A stretch of 64,000 nucleotides of DNA. It comes from Arthrobacter sp. AFG20. Lineage in GTDB: Bacteria; Actinomycetota; Actinomycetes; Actinomycetales; Micrococcaceae. Location of the stretch: the NCBI RefSeq assembly GCF_002892795.1, contig NZ_PJMC01000017.1:37817-101816 (forward strand), read 5' to 3'. Below, in pieces: positions 7,001-14,691 of the stretch. Position numbers and translations under genes: made by a program. The first letter of the stretch is position 1; every line of letters begins with the position of its first letter. The notes below the pieces were generated by a model. The model saw only the letters and a list, made by a program, of their open reading frames with translations, was not told where the DNA came from and searched no databases.

Positions 7001-9788
7001 TGAGCCAGATTTGCTGATCCGCATGCCCGACGGCACGATCAAGTACCGTGCAAGGAACACAGTCGATCCCTCCGGCATCAACGGACAAAGCGTCTACAAC
7101 GGCACCGCCGGCGTGGACCGTATCTTCGGCGGCAACGACAGCGACACCTTCTGGGGTGGCGAAGGCAATGACGTCATCGAAGGTGGTGACGGCGCCGACG
7201 TCGCACTCGGCGGTGACGGTGACGACATCATCACCGACCTCGCCGGTGACGACGTCCCGAAGGGTGGCCCCGGCAATGACGCGATCGACGCCGGCCCCGG
7301 CCTGGACATCGTCATGGGCGGCGACGGCAAGGACTTCACCAATGGCGGAGCCAACGCCAACGAGACCTTCGCCGGAGCCGGTGACGACTTCGTCATGCTG
7401 GGTCAGAGCCTGGACGCCGCTTTCGGTGACAGCGGCGACGACTGGGAAGAGGGCGGTGACCAGCCCGACCTGATGCAGGGAGACAGCGGCAACCTGTTCT
7501 TCCTGGATGACTCCCAGAAGCCCGGTCACGACATCCTGATCGGCCAGGGCGGCGACGACGACTACGACATGGAAGGCGGAGACGACATTGGCCTCGGCGG
7601 CCCAGGCATCGAAAAGGTTGCCGGAGCCTCCGGCTTTGACTGGGAAATTGGCCTCGGGGACCCGCAGCCGCAGAACCTCGATCTCGACCTTCCCCTTGTA
7701 CCGCTTGACATCCTGACTGCCGATGTCCGCGACAAGTTCAACGAAGTTGAGGCCGCCTCCGGCTGGAAATTCGATGACAAGATCCGCGGCGACGACGTTG
7801 TTCCCAGCGGCGTTGGCGGTGGAGGCTTTATCGGCTGCAACGTCTTGGACCAGGCAGGGCTCAACCGCATCACGGGTCTTGACGCTTTGGTTCCAGATCT
7901 CGATACGTCCGCGGATACGGTCATCGCAGCGTCCGCTTCCAAGGATTGCCCGCTCCTTACCCCCGGATCCCTGGTCTGGGGGGCCGGCAACGTGCTCCTG
8001 GGCGGCGGCGGAAGTGACGAAATCGAAGGCCGCGGAGCCAACGACGTCATCGACGGAGATGCTTACCTCAGCGTCCGGCTCAGTGTCCGGACGGACCCGG
8101 ACAACGCGGCAACCGAAATCGGCAGTGCAGCTGCCGATGGAGCGGGCCAGAGCGCAATGACCAGCCGGTACCTGAGGGACGCCAATGGTGCCCTGACAGG
8201 CCCGACGCTCCAGGAAGCTGTCTTTGCGGGAACCGTGAACCCAGGCAACATCGTGGCGGTCCGCGAGATCCTCACGGGCTCCGGCGGCACCGACTCGGCA
8301 CGGTTCTCCGGCCCTGCGGCCAACTACACCGTCGACACTGTCGACGCTAATGGTGCCCCAGCCGCCCTTGGCGCGCCGGGGTCAACCACCACGGTAACCG
8401 ACACCACTGGCACGGACGGTACGGACACCTTGCGGAACGTCGAACGTCTGCTGTTCTCCGACTCTGTTGCTCCGGCGGCACCCCTGAACGTGGTCGCCCT
8501 CGGCGGAAACGGCCAGGCTACCGTCTCGTTCACTCCGGCCACTACCGGCGGCGTCGCAACCGCCTTCCAGGTCCGCGTGCTTTCAGGCGGTGTCCAGCAA
8601 GGAGGTGTCATCGACGTCCCGGACGGCGCCACCAGCGTGGTTGTCACAGGCCTCACGAACGGAACGGCCGTCACATTCGAAGTGATTGCCAGCAACGCCT
8701 TCGGACCCAGTGCACCATCACTTGCATCGAATGCCGTTACTCCTGCCGTCCCACGGCTTAGCGTGGCAGTGCCCAGCATCACGGGTGCCACGACTGTTGG
8801 TTCGCTTCTGACGGCCAATCCCGGAACCTGGGGCCCCCAGCCGGTGACGTTCGCTTACCAGTGGTTCAGCGCAGGCGTCGCCATTGTCGGTGGCAACGGC
8901 TCAACCTACACAGTCAAGGCTTCAGACGCCGGCAAGGCGATCACCGTACAGGTGACCGGCTCGAAGGACGGGTTCGTCAGCGAATCCCGCACCTCGGCGG
9001 CAGTCACGGCAACTAACCCTGTGGTCGCTGTCAACGCCCTGCGTGACTTCAACGGTGACGGCAACGTCGACATCGTCGCCCGGGACAACGCCGGGGTGCT
9101 GTGGACCTACCTGGGCAACGGCTCCGGAACGTTCCCGACCCGCGTCCGGGCCGGCGGCGGCTGGAACATCATGACCATCATCAGCGCCTCCGGCGACGTG
9201 AACGGTGACGGCAGGTCCGACCTGTTGGCGAGGGAATCGAACGGTGTGCTGTGGTCCTACCTGGGCAACGGCTCCGGAACGTTCCCGACCCGCATCCGGG
9301 TCGGCGGCGGCTGGAACGGCATGAACACCATCAGCGCCTCCGCCGACCTCAACGGGGATGGCCGGGCTGACCTCGTCGCCCGGGACAACGCCGGTGTGCT
9401 GTGGACCTACAGGGGCAACGGCGCCGGGACGTTCCCGACCCGCATCCGGGTCGGCGGCGGCTGGAACGCCATGACCGCCATAACCGCCTCGGCTGACCTG
9501 AACGGCGACGGCAGGAATGACCTGGTGGCCCGGGATAACAGCGGCGTCTTGTGGTCCTACCAGGGCAACGGTGCCGGCCTGTTCCCGACCCGTGTGAGGG
9601 CTGGCGGCGGCTGGAACTCCATGACAGCCATCAGCACTCCTGGCGACCTGAACGGCGACGGCAGGAATGACCTGGTGGCCCGGGATAACAGCGGCGTCCT
9701 GTGGTCCTACCAGGGCAACGGTGCCGGCCTGTTCCCCACCCGGACCAGTGCAGGCAGCGGCTGGAATCTGCTGCGAGTTATCAGCTAG
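4056..9788 (+). CDS. Very large secreted heme peroxidase with RTX-like, Fn3-like, Ig-like and FG-GAP repeats
   Basis: A 1910-residue exported protein. A long basic N region (NRRQRRKKRSK) precedes a hydrophobic stretch ending AANAVQA, a likely signal peptide cut near residue 68. Residues of about 90-970 form an animal-type heme peroxidase domain: FGQFFDHGVDQT (His275, candidate distal His), AIHQIFHSEHDRL (His552) and YRFGHSMLTE (His657, candidate proximal heme ligand). About 1012-1195 is Gly/Asp rich with RTX-like GGxGxD units (GGEGNDVIEGGDGADVALGG) expected to bind calcium. About 1469-1564 is Fn3-like and about 1567-1652 Ig-like (YQWFSAG). Five 50-residue DLNGDGRxDLVARD units (FG-GAP/VCBS type) end the protein. 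ATG 4056 is chosen for the signal peptide; its ribosome site is weak. Substrate unknown; extracellular oxidation is inferred. Confidence 0.88.
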   Translation: MNNSASMSEGGPDQSRSGAPVDPPTNRRQRRKKRSKQSMSFRTVAAATTMMMPIAMGLPVVAANAVQAPVGEGFTITPSDLSYILKQIKISERHAATYSPEHPCDTLIGTGPDQIPSPLVSAGLRTVDGSCNNLQPGQERFGSADQQFPRLTTPVFKSAEDASVFGGPAASSYAQKSGTVVDSEPRVISNLIVDQTSTNPAAVAAAGNPVRTQGNTGVVPCTQDPDPLATPPVAGVPADCVPSHSTLFIENVTTDVGLSPPYNSMFTLFGQFFDHGVDQTVKSGGTVFVPLKADDPLRTVGPDGKPSTGDEVPASQAFMVLTRGQNQPGPDGILGNDDDIQDANNTDSPWVDQSQTYTSHASHQVFLREYVENADGKPVSTGKLLGGETGTKAANGMATWATTKLQAKTLLGLRLEDKDVLNVPMIAADPYGKFIPGPARGLPQYVTATGLVEGQLDDPTTPEDETVPVPANVKYFDTPFLTDIAHNADPSPQDTDHNPATAKVTPDPDSDETASADFAHQPAGTYDDEMLDAHFIAGDGRVNENIGLTAIHQIFHSEHDRLVDDIENVLTTDTSASGVKALAEWKLAAGADGWNGERLFQAARFITEMEYQHLVFEEFARKVQPAINPFEPFAFTQTELNPAVKAEFAHAVYRFGHSMLTETISRRNEDGAGPNATFGDSDDTKGSQNDISLLDGFLNPPEYTDGGPAGPLTSEEAAGSIIMGMADQAGNELDEFVTDTLRNNLLGLPLDLPTINMTRARSEGIPRLNVLRREIFNKTNDGQLKPYISWVDFGENLKHPESLVNFVAAYGQHPSITGATTLAGKREAARLIVSPAAGDVPPADAAAFMNSTGTTWSNDGVNSKTGLDNVDLWVGGLAETTVVFGGLLGSTFNYVFENQLTDLQNGDRLYYLARTPGMNLRAQLEGNSFAEMMMRNTNVHSLKADVFATSDCKFELKKLGGTPAGFAADGNTVADDPDSECSEPDLLIRMPDGTIKYRARNTVDPSGINGQSVYNGTAGVDRIFGGNDSDTFWGGEGNDVIEGGDGADVALGGDGDDIITDLAGDDVPKGGPGNDAIDAGPGLDIVMGGDGKDFTNGGANANETFAGAGDDFVMLGQSLDAAFGDSGDDWEEGGDQPDLMQGDSGNLFFLDDSQKPGHDILIGQGGDDDYDMEGGDDIGLGGPGIEKVAGASGFDWEIGLGDPQPQNLDLDLPLVPLDILTADVRDKFNEVEAASGWKFDDKIRGDDVVPSGVGGGGFIGCNVLDQAGLNRITGLDALVPDLDTSADTVIAASASKDCPLLTPGSLVWGAGNVLLGGGGSDEIEGRGANDVIDGDAYLSVRLSVRTDPDNAATEIGSAAADGAGQSAMTSRYLRDANGALTGPTLQEAVFAGTVNPGNIVAVREILTGSGGTDSARFSGPAANYTVDTVDANGAPAALGAPGSTTTVTDTTGTDGTDTLRNVERLLFSDSVAPAAPLNVVALGGNGQATVSFTPATTGGVATAFQVRVLSGGVQQGGVIDVPDGATSVVVTGLTNGTAVTFEVIASNAFGPSAPSLASNAVTPAVPRLSVAVPSITGATTVGSLLTANPGTWGPQPVTFAYQWFSAGVAIVGGNGSTYTVKASDAGKAITVQVTGSKDGFVSESRTSAAVTATNPVVAVNALRDFNGDGNVDIVARDNAGVLWTYLGNGSGTFPTRVRAGGGWNIMTIISASGDVNGDGRSDLLARESNGVLWSYLGNGSGTFPTRIRVGGGWNGMNTISASADLNGDGRADLVARDNAGVLWTYRGNGAGTFPTRIRVGGGWNAMTAITASADLNGDGRNDLVARDNSGVLWSYQGNGAGLFPTRVRAGGGWNSMTAISTPGDLNGDGRNDLVARDNSGVLWSYQGNGAGLFPTRTSAGSGWNLLRVIS
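9040..9785 (+). repeat. Five tandem 150-bp coding repeats (FG-GAP/VCBS-type units)
   Basis: Five 50-codon units, each with (D/N)xNGDGxxD, GVLW(T/S)Y, GNGxGxFPTR and GGGWN. Units 4 and 5 are almost identical in nucleotides over about 88 bases (9498-9585 against 9648-9735), so recent duplication or gene conversion is likely. Confidence 0.9.
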
Positions 9789-9800
9789 TCCACTAACGGT

Positions 9801-9833
9801 CACCGCCCGCATGGTTTAGCACCGCGGGCGGTG
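9801..9833 (+). terminator. Hairpin 1 after the peroxidase gene
   Basis: Arms CACCGCCCGC (9801-9810) and GCGGGCGGTG (9824-9833) are exact complements. The hairpin starts 12 bp after the stop codon and has no T-run. Confidence 0.6.
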
Positions 9834-9840
9834 GCCCGTT

Positions 9841-9864
9841 CCGCACCTTCGAGTAAGGGTGCGG
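9841..9864 (+). terminator. Hairpin 2 after the peroxidase gene
   Basis: Arms CCGCACC (9841-9847) and GGTGCGG (9858-9864). It lies between two stronger hairpins and is weak alone. Confidence 0.4.
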
Positions 9865-9875
9865 CCGCCAAGGAC

Positions 9876-9937
9876 CCACGCCCGGCCCTCCACCACACCG
9901 CGCAGCCGCAGCGCGGAGGAGGGCCGGGCGTGGTTTT
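9876..9937 (+). terminator. Hairpin 3: strong 16-bp terminator
   Basis: Arms CCACGCCCGGCCCTCC (9876-9891) and its exact complement (9918-9933), followed by TTTT. The loop holds a nested CCGCGC/GCGCGG stem. It is the main transcription stop for the peroxidase gene. Confidence 0.8.
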
Positions 9938-9998
9938 GCGTGCCGACCGTCTCAGTATTCGGGACAAATATTGCCGTCCACTGGATGGACACTATCCT

Positions 9999-10025
9999 TG
10001 ATAGGTCTGTTTCCATCCCCTATCA
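9999..10025. promoter_or_regulatory. Inverted repeat upstream of APC permease
   Basis: TGATAGG (9999-10005) and CCTATCA (10019-10025) are exact complements separated by 13 bp. They sit 16-42 bp before the permease start, just after a possible promoter (TTGCCG 9971-9976, TATCCT 9993-9998). This suggests a repressor operator or a leader hairpin. Confidence 0.4.
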
Positions 10026-10041
10026 GGACTGTGGACTTCCA

Positions 10042-11589
10042 ATGAACCTTTTCCGGACCAAATCCATCGAGCAGTCAATCGCCGACGCCGATGAGCCCGG
10101 ACGCAAGCTGAAGCGCTCCCTGAGCACATGGGACCTCATGATCATGGGCGTCGCTGTTGCTGTCGGCGCCGGCATCTTCTCCGTGGGCGCCAAGGCCGCT
10201 GCGAACTTCGCCGGGCCCGCCGTCACCATGTCCTTCCTCGTCGCCGCCGTCACGTGCGCCCTTGCGATCATGTGCTATGCCGAATTTGCCACTGCCATCC
10301 CGGTGGCGGGCTCCGCCTACGTTTTCACCTACGCCACCATGGGCGAGATCTTGGCCTGGATCATCGGCTGGAACCTCATCCTGGAGCTTTTCACCGCGGC
10401 TGCAGTGATCGCCAAGTACTGGGGCATCTACCTCAGCAAGGTCTTCGCCCTCATGGGCGTCGAAATGCCGCCTGCCATCTCGATCGGCGGTGTTGACCTG
10501 TACTGGGGCGCCTTCCTCATCGTGGCCGTCTTCACCGTGCTGCTGGTGCTTGGAACCAAACTGTCAGCCCGCGTGGGCAACATCTTCACGCTGATCAAGA
10601 TCGCCGTGGTGGTGTTCGTGATCATCGTGGGCTTCAGCTACGTGAAGTTTTCCAACTACACCCCCTTCGTCCCGGCCTCTGAGCCGACTGCCAACGCCGG
10701 CGCGGCCGACGTTCTGAAGCAGTCGTTCTTCGGCTTCCTCACCGGTGCTGCCCCCGCGCAGTACGGCACCATGGGCATCTTCGCCGGCGCCGCGCTGGTG
10801 TTCTTCGCCTTCATTGGCTTCGACGTAGTGGCCACCTCCGCAGAAGAGGTCAAGAACCCACAGAAGACGCTGCCCCGCGGCATCTTCGGCGGCCTGGCCC
10901 TCGTAACGCTGCTGTACATTCTCGTGTCCCTCGCCCTGACCGGCATGGTCTCCTACACGCAGCTCGCCGAGGCGGAAAGCCCCACACTCACCACGGCCTT
11001 CGAGGCGGTCGGCAACACTGACGCCGCGAAGGTGATCGCCTTCGGCTCCCTCGTGGGTCTGACCACAGTGATCATGGTGCTGCTCATGGGCCTGGCCCGC
11101 GTGGTGCTGGCCATGAGCCGCGACGGCCTGCTGCCGCGCTCCTTGTCCAAGACCAGTGAAAAGCGTTCGACGCCGGCCCGCCTGCAGATCATTTGCGGCG
11201 CCGCCGTTGCCCTGGTTGCCGGACTCACCAACGTGGACCTGCTCGAGGAAATGATCAACATCGGCACGCTGTCCGCGTTCGTGATGGTCAGCCTGGGCAT
11301 CCTCGTGCTGCGCAAGAAGCGCCCCGACCTGAAGCCGGCCTTCCGGGTCCCGTTCGGCAAGGTGCTTCCCGTCGTATCCGCGGTGCTGTGCCTGTACCTG
11401 ATGACCAACCTCGCCGTGGAGACCTGGATCTTCTTCGGCATCTGGCTGCTGGTGGGCATTGCCATCTACTTCGCTTACGGGCAGCGCCACTCCCGCCTCA
11501 ACGAGAAGTTCGCCGGCGCCAAGGCAGCTGTGGACCGCCCTGCAGGCGACCGTGGCGACCGGGACAGCGACGAGCTGAGCAAGGTTTAG
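10042..11589 (+). CDS. APC-superfamily amino-acid permease
   Basis: A 515-residue inner-membrane transporter with about 12 hydrophobic segments. The first helix carries GVAVAVGAGIFSVGAKAA, the GxGIF substrate-binding motif of the family, and a later helix carries FFAFIGFDVVATSAEE, typical of the cationic amino-acid (CAT/YfnA) branch. The cytoplasmic tail is charged. ATG 10042 (MNLFRTKS) fits family N termini; the frame opens further upstream only through the terminator region. No metabolic neighbour reveals the substrate. It is probably an amino-acid:proton symporter. Confidence 0.9.
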   Translation: MNLFRTKSIEQSIADADEPGRKLKRSLSTWDLMIMGVAVAVGAGIFSVGAKAAANFAGPAVTMSFLVAAVTCALAIMCYAEFATAIPVAGSAYVFTYATMGEILAWIIGWNLILELFTAAAVIAKYWGIYLSKVFALMGVEMPPAISIGGVDLYWGAFLIVAVFTVLLVLGTKLSARVGNIFTLIKIAVVVFVIIVGFSYVKFSNYTPFVPASEPTANAGAADVLKQSFFGFLTGAAPAQYGTMGIFAGAALVFFAFIGFDVVATSAEEVKNPQKTLPRGIFGGLALVTLLYILVSLALTGMVSYTQLAEAESPTLTTAFEAVGNTDAAKVIAFGSLVGLTTVIMVLLMGLARVVLAMSRDGLLPRSLSKTSEKRSTPARLQIICGAAVALVAGLTNVDLLEEMINIGTLSAFVMVSLGILVLRKKRPDLKPAFRVPFGKVLPVVSAVLCLYLMTNLAVETWIFFGIWLLVGIAIYFAYGQRHSRLNEKFAGAKAAVDRPAGDRGDRDSDELSKV

Positions 11590-11600
11590 CGCCAGCACGG

Positions 11601-11655
11601 ACCCGGGCCGTCCCGGGTTCCGCTGGGCCGCCGCCCCCTGATGCCGTCAGGGGGC
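11601..11655. terminator. Two hairpins between convergent APC permease and DUF2461 genes
   Basis: ACCCGGG/CCCGGGT (11601-11607, 11612-11618) and GCCCCCTGA/TCAGGGGGC (11633-11641, 11647-11655). The second overlaps the stop codon of the minus-strand gene. They probably form a bidirectional terminator. Confidence 0.55.
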
Positions 11656-12282
11656 TGCGTGCCGTCCCACCCAATCGACCAGCGGACGGAGCTGTTCCCA
11701 CCGGGCGGCGATCTCCCGTTCCGCTTCCGATGATCTGAGCCAGTTCGGCTCGCCCAGCGCAACACCTGCGGACAGCGACTTGTGCTTTAGTAACTCGGCG
11801 CGCGGGTGGTCCTTCGGGAAGCCCCGCGGCACCGTCTTTAGCTTTTCGCCTTCAATGGCGAAGCCGGCTGCTGCGACTGCGTCCACGATGTGCTGCAGCT
11901 GTCCGCCGCTGCCTGCTGCGTCCACCGAGTTCCGGTAGCGGACCAGCTGTGCGGGAGAATGTGAGTGGTAGCCGCCGCCGACCAGCAGGCCATCCGCGCT
12001 GATCTGGAGGTAGAACCCCACGCCTTCCTGGTATGAGGCGAAAGCGCCTTGGGCCGTCTTGTACGGGGATTTATCCTGCGAGAAACGGACGTCCCGGTTG
12101 GGCCGGAACATTTTCCCCGGTCCAAAGCGGGGTTCAAGTGCGGCCAGCAGTGCGGCCAGGGGCTCTTTCACGGACTCGCGGTACATCTCTGAGTGGGCCT
12201 GCCACCACTCCCGGCTGTTGTTCTCTTCCAGCTCAGCATAAAACTCCGCTGCTGCTGCGGGAATGCCGTCGAATGTGCTCAT
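11647..12282 (-). CDS. DUF2461 family protein
   Basis: A 211-residue protein of DUF2461, a family of unknown function. Diagnostic segments are present: FYAELEENNSREWW near the start, MFRPNRDVRFSQDKSPYKT and GVGFYLQISADGLLVGGGY. No transmembrane or signal segment. TAGGCT lies six bases before the ATG (12289-12294), so the mRNA is probably leaderless and the gene separately transcribed. Neighbours give no clue to its role. Confidence 0.88.
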   Translation of the reverse strand: MSTFDGIPAAAAEFYAELEENNSREWWQAHSEMYRESVKEPLAALLAALEPRFGPGKMFRPNRDVRFSQDKSPYKTAQGAFASYQEGVGFYLQISADGLLVGGGYHSHSPAQLVRYRNSVDAAGSGGQLQHIVDAVAAAGFAIEGEKLKTVPRGFPKDHPRAELLKHKSLSAGVALGEPNWLRSSEAEREIAARWEQLRPLVDWVGRHAAP

Positions 12283-12288
12283 GACTGA

Positions 12289-12294
12289 AGCCTA
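12289..12294 (-). promoter_or_regulatory. Leaderless -10 box for the DUF2461 gene
   Basis: TAGGCT on the minus strand, six bases before ATG, with no ribosome site between. Confidence 0.5.
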
Positions 12295-12370
12295 GGGAAG
12301 CTGAACCGGCCAGGCTACGGGCACCCTCGCCCATGTGGAAAACATGCACGCGGACCAGCATCCACCTGGC

Positions 12371-14494
12371 TCACTTCTCCAATTTGTCCAGCAGCAGCGG
12401 CGCCAGGAGCTCGCTGTACTCCCGGTTGAGGTGGTTGGCGTCGAAGTAGACATTGACCCCGCCAACAACGGTGTAGCACTTGCGCGGATCGCAAAAGTAA
12501 TCGGTCAGGTCGATAAGCTGGACGTCGCGGTTGTACGTAGACCTGGCTGCCGTTGTAAGCGGGTCCTCCGGCTGGGCCAGGGCGCGATCCACAGCACAGG
12601 ACGCCGGATCCTGGAGATGCAGATTGGTACAGTCGGGCTGCCGCACCGCCTGGTTAAGCGGCGGGTCTGCCAGGACATAGACCTTGGACCCTGCGTCGGT
12701 CCAACGCTGCCAGGTCCTCTGCAGGCCTGCGGAGAACTGTTCGGACGCCGGGCGGCCGGACCCGTCGTCAACGGACTGTCTCCGCGCGAACATGGACGTG
12801 AAGACCGCCGCGGGCCTGTCGGCGGCCGCGGCGTCGGTTACCCTTTTCGCCCAGTCCATGCAGGTTCGGGTGGAGCTCTGGTCGACGTTGTCTCCGTAGC
12901 CCGTGAATCTGACGTCCGCCACAGGACATCCTCCCAGCAGGGCCGTCTGGACGATCCAGCCTCGTTGCTTGGCCGCCGCGAAGACCGCCGCCTGCCACTG
13001 CTGCGCGTGGGAATCGCCCACCAGCCACACAGTTTCGGCATCGCGCTTCCCGCCGGAAAAGTCACAGCGCTGGTGTGTCTTAGTCTCCCCGGCTTTCAAC
13101 TCGTCGTCAGGGCGGTCGCATGTGGGAGGAGCTTTCCAGTACTCATTCGCATCTGACATCACGGGGGCGGCGGACGGTCCGAATGGATCGGCGCAGTCGG
13201 CACCGGCGAGCAGCGCCAGCGGTCCGTGGCAGGGCTGCAGGGCGGCGGCTGCGGCGGCCTGTTCCGCTGCCTCGCGACGGACTTCCCTGACCTGCAGTTG
13301 CAGGCCGGCTAGCCCTGCAACAAGGGCCATGCCGACGGCCATCGCGACGAACGTCCGCCGCGGTGACGCGTTGAGATGCACGGATGACTGGCCGCGGTCC
13401 TCGACATACGCCTTCGTGAGGCCTGCCAGGACAACGGCGAGAAGGACTATTCCGATCCTGTCGAAGTTGCCCAGGGCGCGGCCCAAGGCGAACGGGGCAA
13501 TGACGATGAGCGGCCAGTGCCAGAGGTACAGCGAGTATGAGATGTTGCCGAGGTACTGCAGCGGAAGCATGCTGATCAGTGGCTTGAAGGCAGGCCTGCG
13601 GTTATCGTTCCCTGCAAAGATGACCATCACAGTGCCCAGGACGGGGACAAGGGCGAGGAACCCGGGGAAGGGTGTCCCGTCGTTGAAGGCAAGGGCAGAG
13701 CCCACGATCAGTGTGAACCCGGCTGGCCCGACCCCCTTCATGGCCGGCGACGGCAGCCTGTGCCGGCCGAGCGCCAGGGCGGTCAACGCACCCGCGCCGA
13801 ACTCCCAGGCCCGGACCGGGGTCACGAAATACGCCTGGTTCGGCGAGAATTCCGTCGTGAGCACCGAGGCCACTAGCCCGAGTGCCGTCACGGCGGCTAT
13901 CCCGGCGAACACCACGGGGACTGCAGGTCTTTTGCGGCGGCCGGCCAGCCAGAGCAGCGCAATGAGCAGAAGCGGCCAGACGAGGTAGAACTGCTCCTCG
14001 ACGGAGAGCGACCAAAAGTGCTGGGCCACCGTTGCCGAAGACGTTGACGCCGAATAGTCGACGGACTTGGCTGCCAGCACCCAGTTTTCCGCGTAAAGGG
14101 CGCTGGCGAGGATTTCGTGTGCTGTGTCTTCCCAGCGCGAGAAGGGGAGCCACACCATGACGGCGACGAGCGACACGGTCAGGACCAGGAAGGCCGCCGG
14201 CAGCAGTCGCCGGACCCTGCGGGCGTAGAACGAAGCCAGGCGGATCCGGCCGGTTCCCAAGAGTTCTTTCAGCAGATGCGAGGTGATCAGGAACCCGGAG
14301 ATTACGAAGAAGACGTCAACCCCGACGTAGCCTCCGGTCAGCCCCTTGGGCCACAGGTGGTTCAGGACGACCAGGGACACTGCAAGGGCGCGCAGCGCCT
14401 GGATATCAGGCCGGAACGACGGTCTGCGCCGGAGTCCTGCACCCGCGATTGTCCTGGCCGCAGCCCCACCTGGCGCCTGCTCGACGATGCTCAT
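12371..14494 (-). CDS. Acyltransferase-3 / SGNH-hydrolase fusion (OafA type)
   Basis: A 707-residue membrane O-acetyltransferase. The N-terminal half starts RPDIQALRALAVSLVVLNHLWP, the acyltransferase-3 signature with its catalytic His, and has about ten membrane segments (VDVFFVISGFLIT among them). The C-terminal extracytoplasmic part is an SGNH domain: WLVGDSHAQQW (block I GDSH) and a late YFDANHLNREYS (Asp/His pair). Such fusions acetylate cell-wall or surface polysaccharides. The start at 14494 (MSIVEQ) is preferred over an upstream in-frame ATG at 14581 because AAGGA lies just before it. No glycan cluster surrounds it. Confidence 0.92.
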   Translation of the reverse strand: MSIVEQAPGGAAARTIAGAGLRRRPSFRPDIQALRALAVSLVVLNHLWPKGLTGGYVGVDVFFVISGFLITSHLLKELLGTGRIRLASFYARRVRRLLPAAFLVLTVSLVAVMVWLPFSRWEDTAHEILASALYAENWVLAAKSVDYSASTSSATVAQHFWSLSVEEQFYLVWPLLLIALLWLAGRRKRPAVPVVFAGIAAVTALGLVASVLTTEFSPNQAYFVTPVRAWEFGAGALTALALGRHRLPSPAMKGVGPAGFTLIVGSALAFNDGTPFPGFLALVPVLGTVMVIFAGNDNRRPAFKPLISMLPLQYLGNISYSLYLWHWPLIVIAPFALGRALGNFDRIGIVLLAVVLAGLTKAYVEDRGQSSVHLNASPRRTFVAMAVGMALVAGLAGLQLQVREVRREAAEQAAAAAALQPCHGPLALLAGADCADPFGPSAAPVMSDANEYWKAPPTCDRPDDELKAGETKTHQRCDFSGGKRDAETVWLVGDSHAQQWQAAVFAAAKQRGWIVQTALLGGCPVADVRFTGYGDNVDQSSTRTCMDWAKRVTDAAAADRPAAVFTSMFARRQSVDDGSGRPASEQFSAGLQRTWQRWTDAGSKVYVLADPPLNQAVRQPDCTNLHLQDPASCAVDRALAQPEDPLTTAARSTYNRDVQLIDLTDYFCDPRKCYTVVGGVNVYFDANHLNREYSELLAPLLLDKLEK

Positions 14495-14621
14495 GAGTTC
14501 CTTTTTGACGAGGGTGAGGCGGAAGGTGCCTTGCTGATTTTGCCATGCCGCCCGGTTCTGCCGAAGTTGCGGCAGCGACACGGCGTAACGGAGGGCATGC
14601 CTCGGGGAACAACGCCGGACG

Positions 14622-14675
14622 CAGGAAACCCCGCCGCGGCTGTGAGCGGGTCACTGTGCCGTGGCGGGGTTCCTG
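14622..14675 (-). terminator. Terminator of the Fur-catalase transcript
   Basis: Nearly perfect arms at 14622-14640 and 14658-14675 (GGAAACCCCGCC pairing with GGCGGGGTTCC) just beyond the catalase stop on the minus strand. Confidence 0.7.
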
Positions 14676-14691
14676 TTGCTATCTGGTGCTG

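Noticed and set aside
9040..9785. Regular repeats that might suggest a CRISPR-like array
   Set aside because: The 150-bp units are fully coding, in frame and encode FG-GAP-type modules.
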